NCBI GenBank assembly: GCA_044507605.1
Contig: JBIQJI010000024.1
Coordinates: forward strand, 6,061-70,060
DNA from: Thermopolyspora sp044507605
GTDB lineage: Bacteria; Actinomycetota; Actinomycetes; Streptosporangiales; Streptosporangiaceae
Reading direction: 5' to 3'
DNA: 64,000 nt
Positions within the stretch are counted from its first letter, which is position 1. Each line of letters opens with the position of its first letter. Positions 1-8,680 of this stretch are shown in pieces. A program made the translations under genes and the position numbers. The notes under the pieces were generated by a model. It was not told the origin of the DNA, made no database searches, and saw nothing but the letters and a program-made list of their open reading frames with translations.

Positions 1-817
1 CGTCTACTTCGGCGCCGACAGGCAGTGGGGCTACGGATCCGGCTCCGGCCCCTGGATCATGGCCGACCTGGAGTGGGGGCTCTTCTCCGGCGTGAACGCG
101 GGCTACAACGACCTCGCGCCGATCCACCACCGGTTCGTCACCGCCATGGTCAAGGGCGAGCCGAACCACTGGGCGATCCGAGGCGGGGACGCCCAGTCGG
201 GCGGTCTGACGAACTACTTCGACGGACGGCGCCCCGACGGCTACAACCCGATGAAGAAGGAAGGCGCCATCCTGCTCGGCATCGGCGGTGACAACAGCGT
301 CTCCGGTCGCGGCACCTTCTTCGAGGGCGTGCTGACCTCCGGCTATCCGAGCGCCGCCACCGAGGACGCCGTACAGGCCAACATCACCGCCGCCGGCTAC
401 GCCCCGGCGGACGGCGGCGGCTCGCAGGAGGGCGTCCAGATCGTGGGCGCCCAGTCGGGCCGATGCGTCGACGTCACGGGCGTCTCGCACACCAACGGCA
501 CCGCGGTGGAGCTGTGGGACTGCAACGGCCAGGACAACCAGAGCTGGACCTACACCTCCGGCAAGGAGCTCAAGGTCTACGGCGACAAGTGCCTCGACGC
601 CTACGGACAAGGCACCTCCAACGGCACCCAGGTGATCATCTGGGACTGCAACGGCCAAGCCAACCAGCAGTGGAACATCAACTCAGACGGCACCATCACC
701 GGCGTGCAGTCCGGGCTGTGCCTGGATGCCTACGAGCAGGGCACGGCCAACGGCACCGAACTCATTCTGTGGTCCTGCAACGGCCAAGCCAACCAGCAGT
801 GGGCCCTGCACAGTTGA
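1..817 (+). CDS. GH54-type alpha-L-arabinofuranosidase with C-terminal ricin-B lectin domain (5' partial)
   Basis: The reading frame is already open at base 2, so the N-terminus lies outside the window; 271 residues remain. The first ~115 residues match the end of an AbfB/GH54 catalytic domain. The segment around GIGGDNSVSGRGTFFEGV resembles the part of GH54 that carries the catalytic Asp (GDNS) and is followed by a typical GYPS. After a short Gly-rich linker come three QxW-type ricin-B (CBM13) subrepeats, each with a DCNGQ/SCNGQ core and ending QDNQSW, QANQQW, QANQQW. The enzyme would be secreted and release arabinose from arabinan or arabinoxylan. The exact GH family is inferred from motif memory; the lectin domain is clear. 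Confidence 0.75.
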   Translation, partial: VYFGADRQWGYGSGSGPWIMADLEWGLFSGVNAGYNDLAPIHHRFVTAMVKGEPNHWAIRGGDAQSGGLTNYFDGRRPDGYNPMKKEGAILLGIGGDNSVSGRGTFFEGVLTSGYPSAATEDAVQANITAAGYAPADGGGSQEGVQIVGAQSGRCVDVTGVSHTNGTAVELWDCNGQDNQSWTYTSGKELKVYGDKCLDAYGQGTSNGTQVIIWDCNGQANQQWNINSDGTITGVQSGLCLDAYEQGTANGTELILWSCNGQANQQWALHS

Positions 818-1224
818 TGGCGATGATGCCGACGATCTGATCACGGCGATCCGGTTCGGCGCGTAAGGGTGCTCGGGTGACCCACGGGGGACGTCCGGAC
901 ACCAGGAGACGGCGCACCGAACCCGAACCGGCTCCACCGGGTGGATCTCCACGAACGGCCGGCGCCGGCGGATCAGGGAGCGGGGCCAGGCCGGCCAGGT
1001 CTGGTGGGACGACCCCTGCCGCCGGCGCTCGGCGTTTCCGGGACGTGTTCCCGGGTCATGAGGTCCGGCCCGTGGCGCCGCGCCGTCGAAGACGAGCCCG
1101 AGGATCCGCCGGGCGGCCCCCGCGGGGGTCGAGGCGGCCACCCGCCATGCCCCGGGTACCCGGCCCGTCCCCGAACGGTAGATCTCCTACGATGTAGGCC
1201 GGATCGTCGGAGAGTGCGAAGGAC
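818..1224. other. Intergenic region, no supported gene
   Basis: This 407-base stretch is GC-rich. The open frames on both strands have proline/arginine-rich, low-complexity translations typical of non-coding frames in high-GC DNA. The only structure I can point to is the CCTAC-GAT-GTAGG palindrome at 1186-1198 just before the next gene. Confidence 0.5.
1186..1198. promoter_or_regulatory. Palindrome CCTAC-GAT-GTAGG, possible operator
   Basis: Perfect 5-base inverted repeat with a 3-base centre, 26 bases before the ATG of the FAD oxidoreductase and close to where a -10 element would lie. A TetR- or BlaI-like repressor could bind here; no matching regulator is adjacent, so this is inference from position and symmetry. 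Confidence 0.35.
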
Positions 1225-2397
1225 ATGGTCGTGGCACGTGAGGTCATCATCGTCGGTGCGGGCATCGTCGGCGTCTCACTCGCCCACGCCCTGGCGGCCC
1301 GTGGCGTCGAGGTCACGATCCTCGACCGTGACCTGGGCGAGCCGCGGGGATCGACCGCGTACGCCCCCGGCTTCGTCGGCCTGTACAACGATGCGCCGAT
1401 CCTGACCCGGTTGGCGCGCGACTCGGCGGCGATCTACGACGCGGCCGGCGGTGGCTTCCGCCGCTCCGGCGGGCTGGAGCTGGCAACGTCCGACGCCGGG
1501 GCCGCCGAGGTCGAACGCCGCGTCGGCGCCGCCCGCGCGGCAGGACTCCCGGCGAAGCTGCTGGCCCCGGCGGACATTCCCGCCGCGGTCGCCTCGTTCG
1601 CGGACACCGAGCGGGTGACGCTCGCCGGTCACTTCCTCGACGACGGATCGGCCGACGTCGGGCCCCTGATCCGTGCCCTGCGGGCGGAGGCGACCGCACG
1701 AGGCGCCCGGCTGCTGGCCGATCGGGAGGTCACGGGCATCGAACAGCACGGGCGGAGGGCGACCGTGCGCACGGCGTCCGGGGAGCGTCTCACCGCCGAC
1801 GACGTCGTCCTCGCCGGCGGCGTGTGGGGCCCGTCCCTGACCGCGCCCACGGGCCTGGACCTGCCGCTGTTCCCCGTCGCGCACCCCTACGTCTACGGCG
1901 GCCCGGCCGCGACCTGGCACGCCGGCCCGTTCGTGCGGTGGCCCGAGCACCACGTCTACGCGCGTGTCCACGGCGACCGCCTGGGCATCGGCAGCTACGA
2001 CCACCGCCCGATTCCCGTCGGACAGGACGAACTGGCCGACGGCGCGAGGCTGGCCTGGCGCGAGGACTTCGACCCGGTCATCGCATCGGCTCGGCGACTC
2101 CTGCGCCCCGAAGCCCGATTCACCCCCGAACGGCACATCAACGGCATCTTCGCGATGACCCCCGACAACCTTCCCTTCCTCGGCCGCCACCCCGAGATGG
2201 AAAACGTCCGGATCGCGCAGGCCCTCTGGATCACCCACGCCGCGGGCGCCACCCGCATGCTCGCCGACGCCATGCTCGACGGCGGCGACCTCCCCCGCGA
2301 ACTCGACCCGACGAGATTCGCCGGCGCCGACCCCACCGCCCTGCGCGAAAACGCCCTGCGCCTCTACCGCGACATCTACGCCAACGACGCCGCCTGA
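1225..2397 (+). CDS. FAD-dependent oxidoreductase, DAO family (sarcosine/dimethylglycine dehydrogenase-like)
   Basis: 390 residues. The N-terminus carries the Rossmann dinucleotide motif GAGIVG (residues 11-16) and an acidic residue ~20 positions later (LDRD). A GSTAYAPGFVG stretch matches the flavin-contacting region of dimethylglycine/sarcosine dehydrogenases (GSTSHAPG in that family). The C-terminus has a DNLPFLG segment usual for DAO proteins. Only the FAD domain is present; the C-terminal folate domain of long dimethylglycine oxidases is missing. It probably oxidises an N-methyl or D-amino acid to an imine. A GAAGGA ribosome site precedes the ATG. It converges with the MDR gene at 2513. 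Confidence 0.75.
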   Translation: MVVAREVIIVGAGIVGVSLAHALAARGVEVTILDRDLGEPRGSTAYAPGFVGLYNDAPILTRLARDSAAIYDAAGGGFRRSGGLELATSDAGAAEVERRVGAARAAGLPAKLLAPADIPAAVASFADTERVTLAGHFLDDGSADVGPLIRALRAEATARGARLLADREVTGIEQHGRRATVRTASGERLTADDVVLAGGVWGPSLTAPTGLDLPLFPVAHPYVYGGPAATWHAGPFVRWPEHHVYARVHGDRLGIGSYDHRPIPVGQDELADGARLAWREDFDPVIASARRLLRPEARFTPERHINGIFAMTPDNLPFLGRHPEMENVRIAQALWITHAAGATRMLADAMLDGGDLPRELDPTRFAGADPTALRENALRLYRDIYANDAA

Positions 2398-2427
2398 CCC
2401 CGCCCGGCGAGCCCCGCCCGGCCGGCC

Positions 2428-2459
2428 CCCCGTCATGGTCGGCCCCCGTCATGGTCGGC
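2428..2459. repeat. Two perfect tandem 16-base units between convergent genes
   Basis: The unit ccccgtcatggtcggc occurs at 2428-2443 and again at 2444-2459, just after the FAD oxidoreductase stop. It is probably a slippage duplication; no function is suggested. Confidence 0.6.
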
Positions 2460-2512
2460 CTCTCTCGCAGGCCACCTCGCCACTTCGTGCGCGCACGAAC
2501 CCGGGCGGTGTT

Positions 2513-3430
2513 TCACGGACCGACGCGGATGATCGTTTTTCCGCTGATGCGCTCGGCCGGGTTGAAGGCGGCGACGGCATCGTCGAGGGTCGCCACGTGG
2601 CCGATGTTCGTCCGGAGCCGTCCGTCCCGGATCCGCTGGGCGATCTCGCCCAGTTGCGCGCGATCGGGCACGACGACGAAGTCGATCGCCGGGCCGTCCG
2701 CCGGTCTCGCCTCCGGCGGGCCGGCGATCGTCACCAGGGTTCCTCCGGCTCGAACCAGCCCTGCCGACCGCCGCTGGATGTCACCGCCGATCACGTCGAA
2801 CACCATGTGCACCGGGCCGGCGTCTTCCAGTGAGTCTCCGGCGAGGTCGACGAACTCCTTCGCGCCGAAGCCGAGTGCCGTCTCACGGTCGCCGGCGCGT
2901 CCGGTGCCGATGACGTAGGCGCCGGCTTCCCGCGCGAGCTGGGTGACCATCGACCCGACGCCGCCTGCCGCGCCGTGCACGAGCACGCTGTGACCCGGCT
3001 GAAGCCGGCCGTGCTCGAACAGCCCCTGCCACGCCGTCAGCCCCGAGATCGGCAGGCTCGCGCCCACGGCGAAGCCGACATCGCCGGGCAGCGGCGCGAG
3101 GTTGCGCGCCTCGACCGCCACGCGCTCCGCCAGAGTGCCGTCGCGCGTCCAGTCGGTGAGGCCGAACACCCGCTGTCCCACCGACAGCCCCGTCGTCCCG
3201 TAGCCGAGGGCGCTGACCACACCGGCCACCTCGTGCCCCGGAATCGACGGCGTCCGCTCACGGCCGGCGCGATCGACCCAGGTCGAGGGCCACGACAACT
3301 CGCCCCGGGTGAATCCCGACGCGCGCACCTCGACGACCACGTCGTTCACCGCGGCCGCCGGCTCGGGGCGCTCGGCAAGCCGCATCCCGGCCGTTCCCGC
3401 GGCCTGATCCGTCACCACGATCGCCTTCAT
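2513..3430 (-). CDS. Zinc-free medium-chain (MDR) quinone/enone oxidoreductase
   Basis: 305 residues from an ATG preceded by GGGAGG, which favours MKAIVV over a longer start 18 bases upstream. It has the MDR layout: an N-terminal GroES-like fold with the GHEVAGVVSALG signature, then a Rossmann domain with the NADPH-binding GAAGGVGSM motif. No Cys cluster for structural zinc is seen, which fits the quinone oxidoreductase branch. It lies 50 bases after the sulfatase on the same strand and is probably co-transcribed with it. The substrate cannot be deduced. Confidence 0.75.
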   Translation of the reverse strand: MKAIVVTDQAAGTAGMRLAERPEPAAAVNDVVVEVRASGFTRGELSWPSTWVDRAGRERTPSIPGHEVAGVVSALGYGTTGLSVGQRVFGLTDWTRDGTLAERVAVEARNLAPLPGDVGFAVGASLPISGLTAWQGLFEHGRLQPGHSVLVHGAAGGVGSMVTQLAREAGAYVIGTGRAGDRETALGFGAKEFVDLAGDSLEDAGPVHMVFDVIGGDIQRRSAGLVRAGGTLVTIAGPPEARPADGPAIDFVVVPDRAQLGEIAQRIRDGRLRTNIGHVATLDDAVAAFNPAERISGKTIIRVGP

Positions 3431-3480
3431 CCGGCGCCTCCCCGTCATCCGGTCCCGCCCTGATCCGGCCGTCGCCCGTT

Positions 3481-5808
3481 TTACTCGCGGGCCAGGGCGG
3501 CCTCGGCCTCGGTGTCGGTGTCGACTTCCGCGGTCATGGGCACCCGGATGCTCACCCGGGCGATGGTGCCGCCGCGGAAGGGGAAAGGCGCGGCGTAGTC
3601 GCCGGTGACCGCGTCGCCGCTGTCGCGGCCGACGACCAGCCCCTCGCCGGCCACGGAGAACCTGCCCGGCTGGGTTCTCATCCGGCCGGACGCCACGGCC
3701 GCGTCGTCCAGGGTCAGGGTCAGCGTGCCGTTGGCCACGTAGCGCGGATCCTCGTGTTCCTTTTCGAAGCGGGCGACCGCGACGTGCCGGCCGGCGCCGA
3801 GCGGCGCGTCGGCGCTGAACCGGTGCTCCTCGATGCCGAGGAAGTTGTAGACGTAGTGGAGGCGGCGTTCCTTCAGGTAGAGGGCGTGGCCGCCGAAACG
3901 TGAGCCGTGCGCGAAGATGACGCCTCCGGCGTCGTCGGTGGTGGTCTCGAATTCGGCCGTGAGGACGAAGGACCGGTTGCGGATGTCGACGGCCGCCTCT
4001 TCGGGGACCTCCGCGGTCCCGGGATGGTAGACGTAGAGGTCACGCGCCGGCGACAGGCTCGGCCGGTCCATGGTCATGATTTCGCGCGGCACGCGGTCGT
4101 CCAGCGGGAGCACGTCGTTGCGCCCGGCCTCCACGTACCACAGCGCGATCAGCTCGCGGAGTTTCTCGGGGTGCCGGCGGCCGATTTCGCGGGTCTCCGA
4201 CCGGTCGGTGCGCACGTGGTAGAGCTCCCACTCGTCGTTGCCGAAATCGCCGCGGCCGATGCCCGTGCCGTGCCGGGCCACGGCCTTCCAGCCGTCGTGA
4301 TAAATGGACCGGGTGCCCAGCATGCAGTAGTACTGGGTCCTCCTGGTGGACTCTACGGTGGCGGAGGCGAAGCTGTAGCGCATGCTCACTCCTTGCAGCG
4401 GGCTTTGCTCGTATCCCTTGACGAAGCGCGGCACGGTGATGCCCAGGCAGTCGTAGATGGTCGGGGTGATGTCGATGACGTGGTGGTACTGGTCGCGCAG
4501 CTGCCCCGCGACCCCGCGCATGTCCCTCGGCCATGCGATGATCGCCGGGGCGACCGTGCCGCCGTTGGTGGAGAAGCGCTTGAACAGCTTGTACGGCGTG
4601 CTGAACGCCCACGCCCACCCGGTCGGATACTGGTTGTAGGCCTCCGGAGTGCCGATCTTGTCGATTTTCTCCAGGTTCTCGGCGGGGTCTTCCGGGTATC
4701 CGTTGAAGCCCTTGTTCTCGTTGATCGAGCCGTGCGGGGTTCCCTCGCCGCTGGCGCCGTTGTCGGACAGCACCACGATGATGGTGTTGTCGAGCTGCCC
4801 TGATTCTTCCAGATAGTCGATGAGCCGCCCGAGTTCGTGATCGGTGTAGCTGCAAAAGCCGGCGAACGCCTCGGCCATCCGCGCGAACACCCGCTTCTGG
4901 CCGTCGCTCAGGGACTCCCAGGGCGCGACCTCGTCGCGTTCGGTGATCACATCGGGGCTCGGCCAGGGGTTCATCGGCGACGCCTCGGTCTCGGGCGGGA
5001 CCACGCCCAGCCGTTTCTGGTTCTCCAGAACGATCTCGCGGTAGCGGTCGTAGCCCATGTCGAACCTGCCGCGATACTTCTCGATCCACTCCGTGGGCGC
5101 GTGATGCGGTGCGTGGGCGGCGCCCAGGGCCAGGTAGGCGAACCAGGGCTTGTCCGGCGCCACCTGCTTGCCATCGCGGATGAACTCGATGGTCTTGTCC
5201 ACGAGGTCGCGGCTGAGGTGGTAGCCCTCGTCGGGGCCGTACGGCTGGTCCACGAAGTGGTTGTCGTAGGTGAGGTGGGGGAAGAACTGGTTGGTCTCCC
5301 CGCCGTGGAAGCCGTAGTAGCGTTCGAAGCCGCGCGCCAGCGGCCAGGTGCGGCGCGATGAGCCCATGCTCAGCTCCCACGGCGGCGTCAGGTGCCATTT
5401 GCCGAGGCAGTAGGTGTTGTAGCCGTTCTCGGCCAGGACTTCGGCGATGGTGCCGTTCTCCGGCGGCAGCACCGCGTTGGCGCCGGGGTAGCCCATCGCG
5501 AAGTCCACGACGGTGGCCACGCCGTTCATGTGGTGGTTGCGCCCCGTCAACAGCGCGGCGCGGGTCGGTGAGCACATCGCGGTGGTGTGCCACTGCGTGT
5601 AGCGCAGCCCCAGCCGGGCGATCCGGGTGAGGGTGGGCGTCTCGACGAGCCCGCCGAAGGCGTCCCAGGTCGCGATCCCGGTGTCGTCCCACAGGATGTA
5701 CAGGACGTTGGGCGCGTCAGCTCTGGCCTGGGGCGGCAGATAGGGCGCCCAGTCCTGCCGCGAATCACGGACGTCGAGACGGACGATGCCACGAAACCGC
5801 TCGGGCAT
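3481..5808 (-). CDS. Arylsulfatase, formylglycine type
   Basis: 775 residues. The metal-binding DD lies at residues 41-42 (LWDDTG) and the sulfatase signature CSPTRAALLTGR starts at Cys79. CxPxR is the sequence that formylglycine-generating enzyme oxidises to the catalytic formylglycine. A GKWHL motif and an SDNGASGEG segment supply the remaining active-site residues. The last ~170 residues look like a lectin-like beta-sandwich, as in AtsA-type long sulfatases. No signal peptide is visible, so it may be cytoplasmic. GGGAGC precedes the ATG. It sits between a GAP/Sap-type membrane protein and an MDR reductase on the same strand, suggesting a small sulfate-ester-related operon. Confidence 0.88.
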   Translation of the reverse strand: MPERFRGIVRLDVRDSRQDWAPYLPPQARADAPNVLYILWDDTGIATWDAFGGLVETPTLTRIARLGLRYTQWHTTAMCSPTRAALLTGRNHHMNGVATVVDFAMGYPGANAVLPPENGTIAEVLAENGYNTYCLGKWHLTPPWELSMGSSRRTWPLARGFERYYGFHGGETNQFFPHLTYDNHFVDQPYGPDEGYHLSRDLVDKTIEFIRDGKQVAPDKPWFAYLALGAAHAPHHAPTEWIEKYRGRFDMGYDRYREIVLENQKRLGVVPPETEASPMNPWPSPDVITERDEVAPWESLSDGQKRVFARMAEAFAGFCSYTDHELGRLIDYLEESGQLDNTIIVVLSDNGASGEGTPHGSINENKGFNGYPEDPAENLEKIDKIGTPEAYNQYPTGWAWAFSTPYKLFKRFSTNGGTVAPAIIAWPRDMRGVAGQLRDQYHHVIDITPTIYDCLGITVPRFVKGYEQSPLQGVSMRYSFASATVESTRRTQYYCMLGTRSIYHDGWKAVARHGTGIGRGDFGNDEWELYHVRTDRSETREIGRRHPEKLRELIALWYVEAGRNDVLPLDDRVPREIMTMDRPSLSPARDLYVYHPGTAEVPEEAAVDIRNRSFVLTAEFETTTDDAGGVIFAHGSRFGGHALYLKERRLHYVYNFLGIEEHRFSADAPLGAGRHVAVARFEKEHEDPRYVANGTLTLTLDDAAVASGRMRTQPGRFSVAGEGLVVGRDSGDAVTGDYAAPFPFRGGTIARVSIRVPMTAEVDTDTEAEAALARE

Positions 5809-5868
5809 GGCCTGCTCCCTTCACGCGTGCTGCCGAATGCCATCGCCGTCGCCGGGTCGTGCGGCGGT

Positions 5869-6516
5869 TCAGGAGCCTCTGATGGCTTGGATCGAGTTGT
5901 TGATCAGTAGGGTGCCGACCACCAGGAACAGCGCGATGGTGATCCCGGGGTTCTCTTCGACCAGCCAGTCTTTGAGACGGTCGAGCGCCGCAGTGCCGGA
6001 GCCGGTGAACCGGAGAACGACCGCCAGCACCATCCCCACCGAGGAAACGGCCGCGAAGACGACGCAGGCGATCAGCGCTTGCTCCGTGCTGAGGTCGGCG
6101 TTCACCAAGATCACGCCCGCCGCGGCCCCCAGCGGCAGGTTCTTGGGATTGGCGATCGTGGCCACCAGCCCCAAAAGGACGGCGTTGCGCGGCTTGATGT
6201 CGTCCACGGCCTTCAGCCACGCGGGCAGCTCCCGCTTTTCCCGGATGTGATACTCCCGCCGGGCGAGCCACCACAGGAACAGCCCCAGGAACAGATTCAC
6301 CCAGTGGAAGGCGACCGGCAGCCCGCCCGCACCGATTTCCAGCAGGGTGAGCATGAGCACGATGAGCAGCATGCCCACGAACCAGCCGAGCGTGAAGGCG
6401 GGACCGTTCGAGGCGCCCCGCCGCGAACTGACGATGAGGATGATGCCGATGGCCGGAACCGGGCTGATGATCACACCGACCGCGATCGGCATGATGGCGG
6501 CCAGCACCTCTAGCAT
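5869..6516 (-). CDS. GAP/Sap-family (sulfolipid-addressing-like) integral membrane protein
   Basis: 215 residues with about six hydrophobic segments (near residues 5-30, 40-60, 70-85, 115-135, 140-165, 190-210). The ANPKNLPLG segment and overall layout match the SfLAP/GAP family, related to LysE-type exporters; in mycobacteria, Sap takes part in moving sulfolipid to the surface. It lies 60 bases before the arylsulfatase on the same strand, and the pairing of a Sap-like protein with a sulfatase is suggestive. The transported molecule is unknown. Confidence 0.7.
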   Translation of the reverse strand: MLEVLAAIMPIAVGVIISPVPAIGIILIVSSRRGASNGPAFTLGWFVGMLLIVLMLTLLEIGAGGLPVAFHWVNLFLGLFLWWLARREYHIREKRELPAWLKAVDDIKPRNAVLLGLVATIANPKNLPLGAAAGVILVNADLSTEQALIACVVFAAVSSVGMVLAVVLRFTGSGTAALDRLKDWLVEENPGITIALFLVVGTLLINNSIQAIRGS

Positions 6517-6673
6517 CTGTCACGTACGCCCTCAACGGGCCGGTCGGCATGGCTCGGCCCGCGTCGCGTTACGGCCGGGGGCGCACAGGCTGAAGGCGCT
6601 TCCACGGCTGTGAACGTGCCCCTGCGCTCAGCCGCATATGGCAAATGGTCGCAAAACTATAGGTCACCGGCGC

Positions 6674-7084
6674 TCAGGGTGCCGCGCCCTCCATCGTGGC
6701 GGCGACCGCGAGCGGATTCTGGTACTCCCGCCAGCGGGCGATCCGTCCCTCACGTACGGTGAGCACGCCGACGAACGGGGCCGCGGCCGACACGCCCGTC
6801 GCGATCATCGTCGCGGCCAGCTCGTACTCGACGACGATGGTGCCGGGGTCGGCGGTGTCGTGCACGGCCAGCACATGGCAGTCGTCGAAGCGAAAGGGCA
6901 GGCCGCTGTGCCCGGCGCGGACGAAGGCCAGGACCCCGGCCCGGCCCTCGATGCGGCTCGGCCGCCCGGGTGCGGCGAACGGCATTTCCAGGACGACGTC
7001 CTCGGTGAGCGTGTCGTCGTCGAAGACGGTCTCGTTGGCGATCCAGCGCTCGCGCATGCGGTCGAAGATCTCGCGTGGGGTCAT
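6674..7084 (-). CDS. NTF2/SnoaL-like small protein
   Basis: 136 residues from an ATG with GGAGGAAGG just upstream; the frame stays open further upstream but without a better start. It shows the cone-shaped alpha+beta pattern of SnoaL-like proteins: N-terminal helices, VVLEMPFA, RIEGRAGVLAFVR, and a long strand region ending IARWREYQNPLAVA. Such proteins are isomerases, hydrolases or simple binding folds. It is divergent from the TetR gene and probably controlled by it through the palindrome at 7127-7144. Confidence 0.65.
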   Translation of the reverse strand: MTPREIFDRMRERWIANETVFDDDTLTEDVVLEMPFAAPGRPSRIEGRAGVLAFVRAGHSGLPFRFDDCHVLAVHDTADPGTIVVEYELAATMIATGVSAAAPFVGVLTVREGRIARWREYQNPLAVAATMEGAAP

Positions 7085-7126
7085 GCCTTCCTCCGGGATA
7101 AGATGAGTGGTGACTCGACTTACAAT

Positions 7127-7144
7127 AATGAGTCGAGACTCATT
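7127..7144. promoter_or_regulatory. 18-base palindrome AATGAGTC-GA-GACTCATT, probable TetR operator
   Basis: Two perfect 8-base arms around GA lie between the divergent NTF2-like and TetR genes. A second imperfect copy of the half site (GAGT-GGT-GACTC) is at 7105-7115. The palindrome contains the upstream in-frame ATG of the TetR gene, so it argues for the downstream GTG start at 7161 and for autoregulation. Confidence 0.65.
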
Positions 7145-7160
7145 TTCCAAGGGGGTCGGC

Positions 7161-7673
7161 GTGCGGGCGGACGCGCAGCGCAACCGGGAACGTATCCTCG
7201 ACGCGGCCGAGGAGGTGTTCGCGCGCCGTGGCCCATCGGCGTCCACCGAAGAGGTGGCCCGGCTGGCCGGCGTGGCGATCGGCACGGTCTTCCGGCACTT
7301 CCCCACCAAGGACGACCTGCTGGCGGCGATCCTGAAACGCCTGCTGACACGGTTGACTCACGACGCGGCCACGCTCGGTGGGGCCGACGGCCTGCACGTC
7401 TTCTTCCGCCGGCTGGTCGACCAGGCGGCGGCCCAGCGCACGGTGGTCGACCTGGCCGGAGTCAGCGTCCCGGCGGCGCTGGGCCGGCTGGGCGAAGCCG
7501 TGGGCGAACTGCTGCGCCAGGCGCAGGACGCGGGCACCGTGCGCCGTGACGTCCGCCCGCCCGAGGTGATGGCGCTGCTGGTGAGCGTCTGCCAAGGCGC
7601 CCTGCAGGGCGGCTGGGACGCCGAGCTGCGGGAACGGACACTCGCCGTCATCTTCGCCGGCCTGGCCGCCTAG
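7161..7673 (+). CDS. TetR-family transcriptional regulator
   Basis: 170 residues from GTG 7161. The start is chosen because CCAAGGGGG lies just upstream and the product then begins VRADAQRNRERILDAA, the usual TetR start; in-frame ATGs at 7107 and 7128 would put the operator inside the coding sequence. The helix-turn-helix follows the family pattern (STEEVARLAGVAIGTVFRHF). The C-terminal domain is the SBI-type effector pocket of unknown ligand. Likely represses itself and the divergent NTF2-like gene. Confidence 0.82.
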   Translation: MRADAQRNRERILDAAEEVFARRGPSASTEEVARLAGVAIGTVFRHFPTKDDLLAAILKRLLTRLTHDAATLGGADGLHVFFRRLVDQAAAQRTVVDLAGVSVPAALGRLGEAVGELLRQAQDAGTVRRDVRPPEVMALLVSVCQGALQGGWDAELRERTLAVIFAGLAA

Positions 7674-7705
7674 GCGTCGCCCACCGGCCCGGCCGAACGT
7701 GTCCG

Positions 7706-8473
7706 CTACTCGTCGCCCTCGGGGTTCGCCAGGCGGTCGGCGGTGCGCTGGAGGTGCCGCGACATGACGTCGTGCGCCCGGGCGACGTCTCGCCGCTCGA
7801 TGGCCTCCACCAGTTCAACGTGCTCGTGCGCGCCCCGCACGCCCATCAGCGGCGCGGCGTCCCGGGCCTGCTGGAGCGACATGAGCATGGGACCGTGGAA
7901 GGTCTTCACCAGCATCTCGATCGCCGGATTGTGGGCGCAGGAGGCGACCCGCACGTGGAACTCCGCCGACATGGCCATGGTGTAGGAGCCGTTCTCCAGT
8001 GCGTCGAGCCCTTGCTCGACGAGGTCGCGCAGCTCCGCGATGTCCGTTTCGGTGGCCCGCTCCACGGCCAGCGGGAGAACGCCGAGCTCGATGACCATGC
8101 GGGTCTCGGTGACGTCGATGGCGGTCGCGGGGGCCAGGGTCAGGAACTCGGCCAGCCCTTTGCCGACGCGCTCGCTCGACGGGCGGGTGACGAAGGCCCC
8201 GCCCCGGGCCCCGACACGGATCTCCACCAGCCCGCTGGTCTCCAGCACGCGGAGGGCCTCGCGTACGGTCACCCTGCTGACCGCGAACCGCTCGCACAGG
8301 CTTCGCTCGCTGGGCAGCCGATCGCCGGGGACGAGCTTGCCCTCTCTGATCAGCAGCCTCATCTGCTCCACGATGACCTCGGAGATGCGATCGACGCTCA
8401 CCGGGCGGAACAGGTCGGCCGTGCTCCTCATTCCCGGCGTCCCTTCCGCCGGCCCCGCTGAGCCATCGGCCAT
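7706..8473 (-). CDS. FadR-subfamily GntR regulator (paralogue 1)
   Basis: 255 residues. Residues ~25-95 form a GntR winged helix (GDRLPSERSLCERFAVSRVTV with the HTH, then REALRVLETSGLVEIRVG). The rest is an all-helical FCD ligand domain with the His-containing segments AEFHVRVA and HEHVELVEAI that usually bind a metal. It is closely similar to the protein at 19638-20408, including an FHGPMLMSL stretch, so the two are paralogues. GGTCTAACC- and TGGTACCA-like sites in its own promoter suggest autoregulation and control of the divergent ferredoxin-oxygenase genes. Confidence 0.88.
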   Translation of the reverse strand: MADGSAGPAEGTPGMRSTADLFRPVSVDRISEVIVEQMRLLIREGKLVPGDRLPSERSLCERFAVSRVTVREALRVLETSGLVEIRVGARGGAFVTRPSSERVGKGLAEFLTLAPATAIDVTETRMVIELGVLPLAVERATETDIAELRDLVEQGLDALENGSYTMAMSAEFHVRVASCAHNPAIEMLVKTFHGPMLMSLQQARDAAPLMGVRGAHEHVELVEAIERRDVARAHDVMSRHLQRTADRLANPEGDE

Positions 8474-8525
8474 TCCGGCGCCCCCTTCGTGGTCTCGTCA
8501 CGCGATCTCGGTCATCGCTCGCCCC

Positions 8526-8556
8526 ATGGTACCAAGGAATAATGGTCTAACCTATT
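8526..8556. promoter_or_regulatory. GGTCTAACC-type operator in GntR-1 promoter
   Basis: Contains TGGTACCA (8527-8534, perfect palindrome) and AATGGTCTAACCTATT (8541-8556; core GGTCTAACC at 8543-8551). FadR-family GntR proteins typically bind TGGTnnnACCA-like sites. Variants recur before most promoters of the 8-36 kb island. Confidence 0.6.
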
Positions 8557-8648
8557 AAGGCGAACCCGGCGGCCCCGAGGCCCCTGCCGCGCCATGGGTC
8601 TGTCCGCTCATGGGGGAAGCCCTCTCCCGAGCACTCCTGTTCGGTATA

Positions 8649-8660
8649 TTGGTTAGGCCA
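8649..8660. promoter_or_regulatory. GGTCTAACC-type operator before ferredoxin
   Basis: TTGGTTAGGCCA, the same motif in reverse orientation (TGGCCTAACCAA on the other strand), 20 bases before the ferredoxin start codon and overlapping the expected core promoter. Confidence 0.5.
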
Positions 8661-8680
8661 TTACCGGGAAGGAGTCGTAC

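Noticed and set aside
1276..2436. Long open frame antisense to the FAD oxidoreductase
   Set aside because: Its translation is Gly/Val/Arg-rich and repetitive, as expected for the mirror frame of a high-GC gene; the sense protein has clear motifs.
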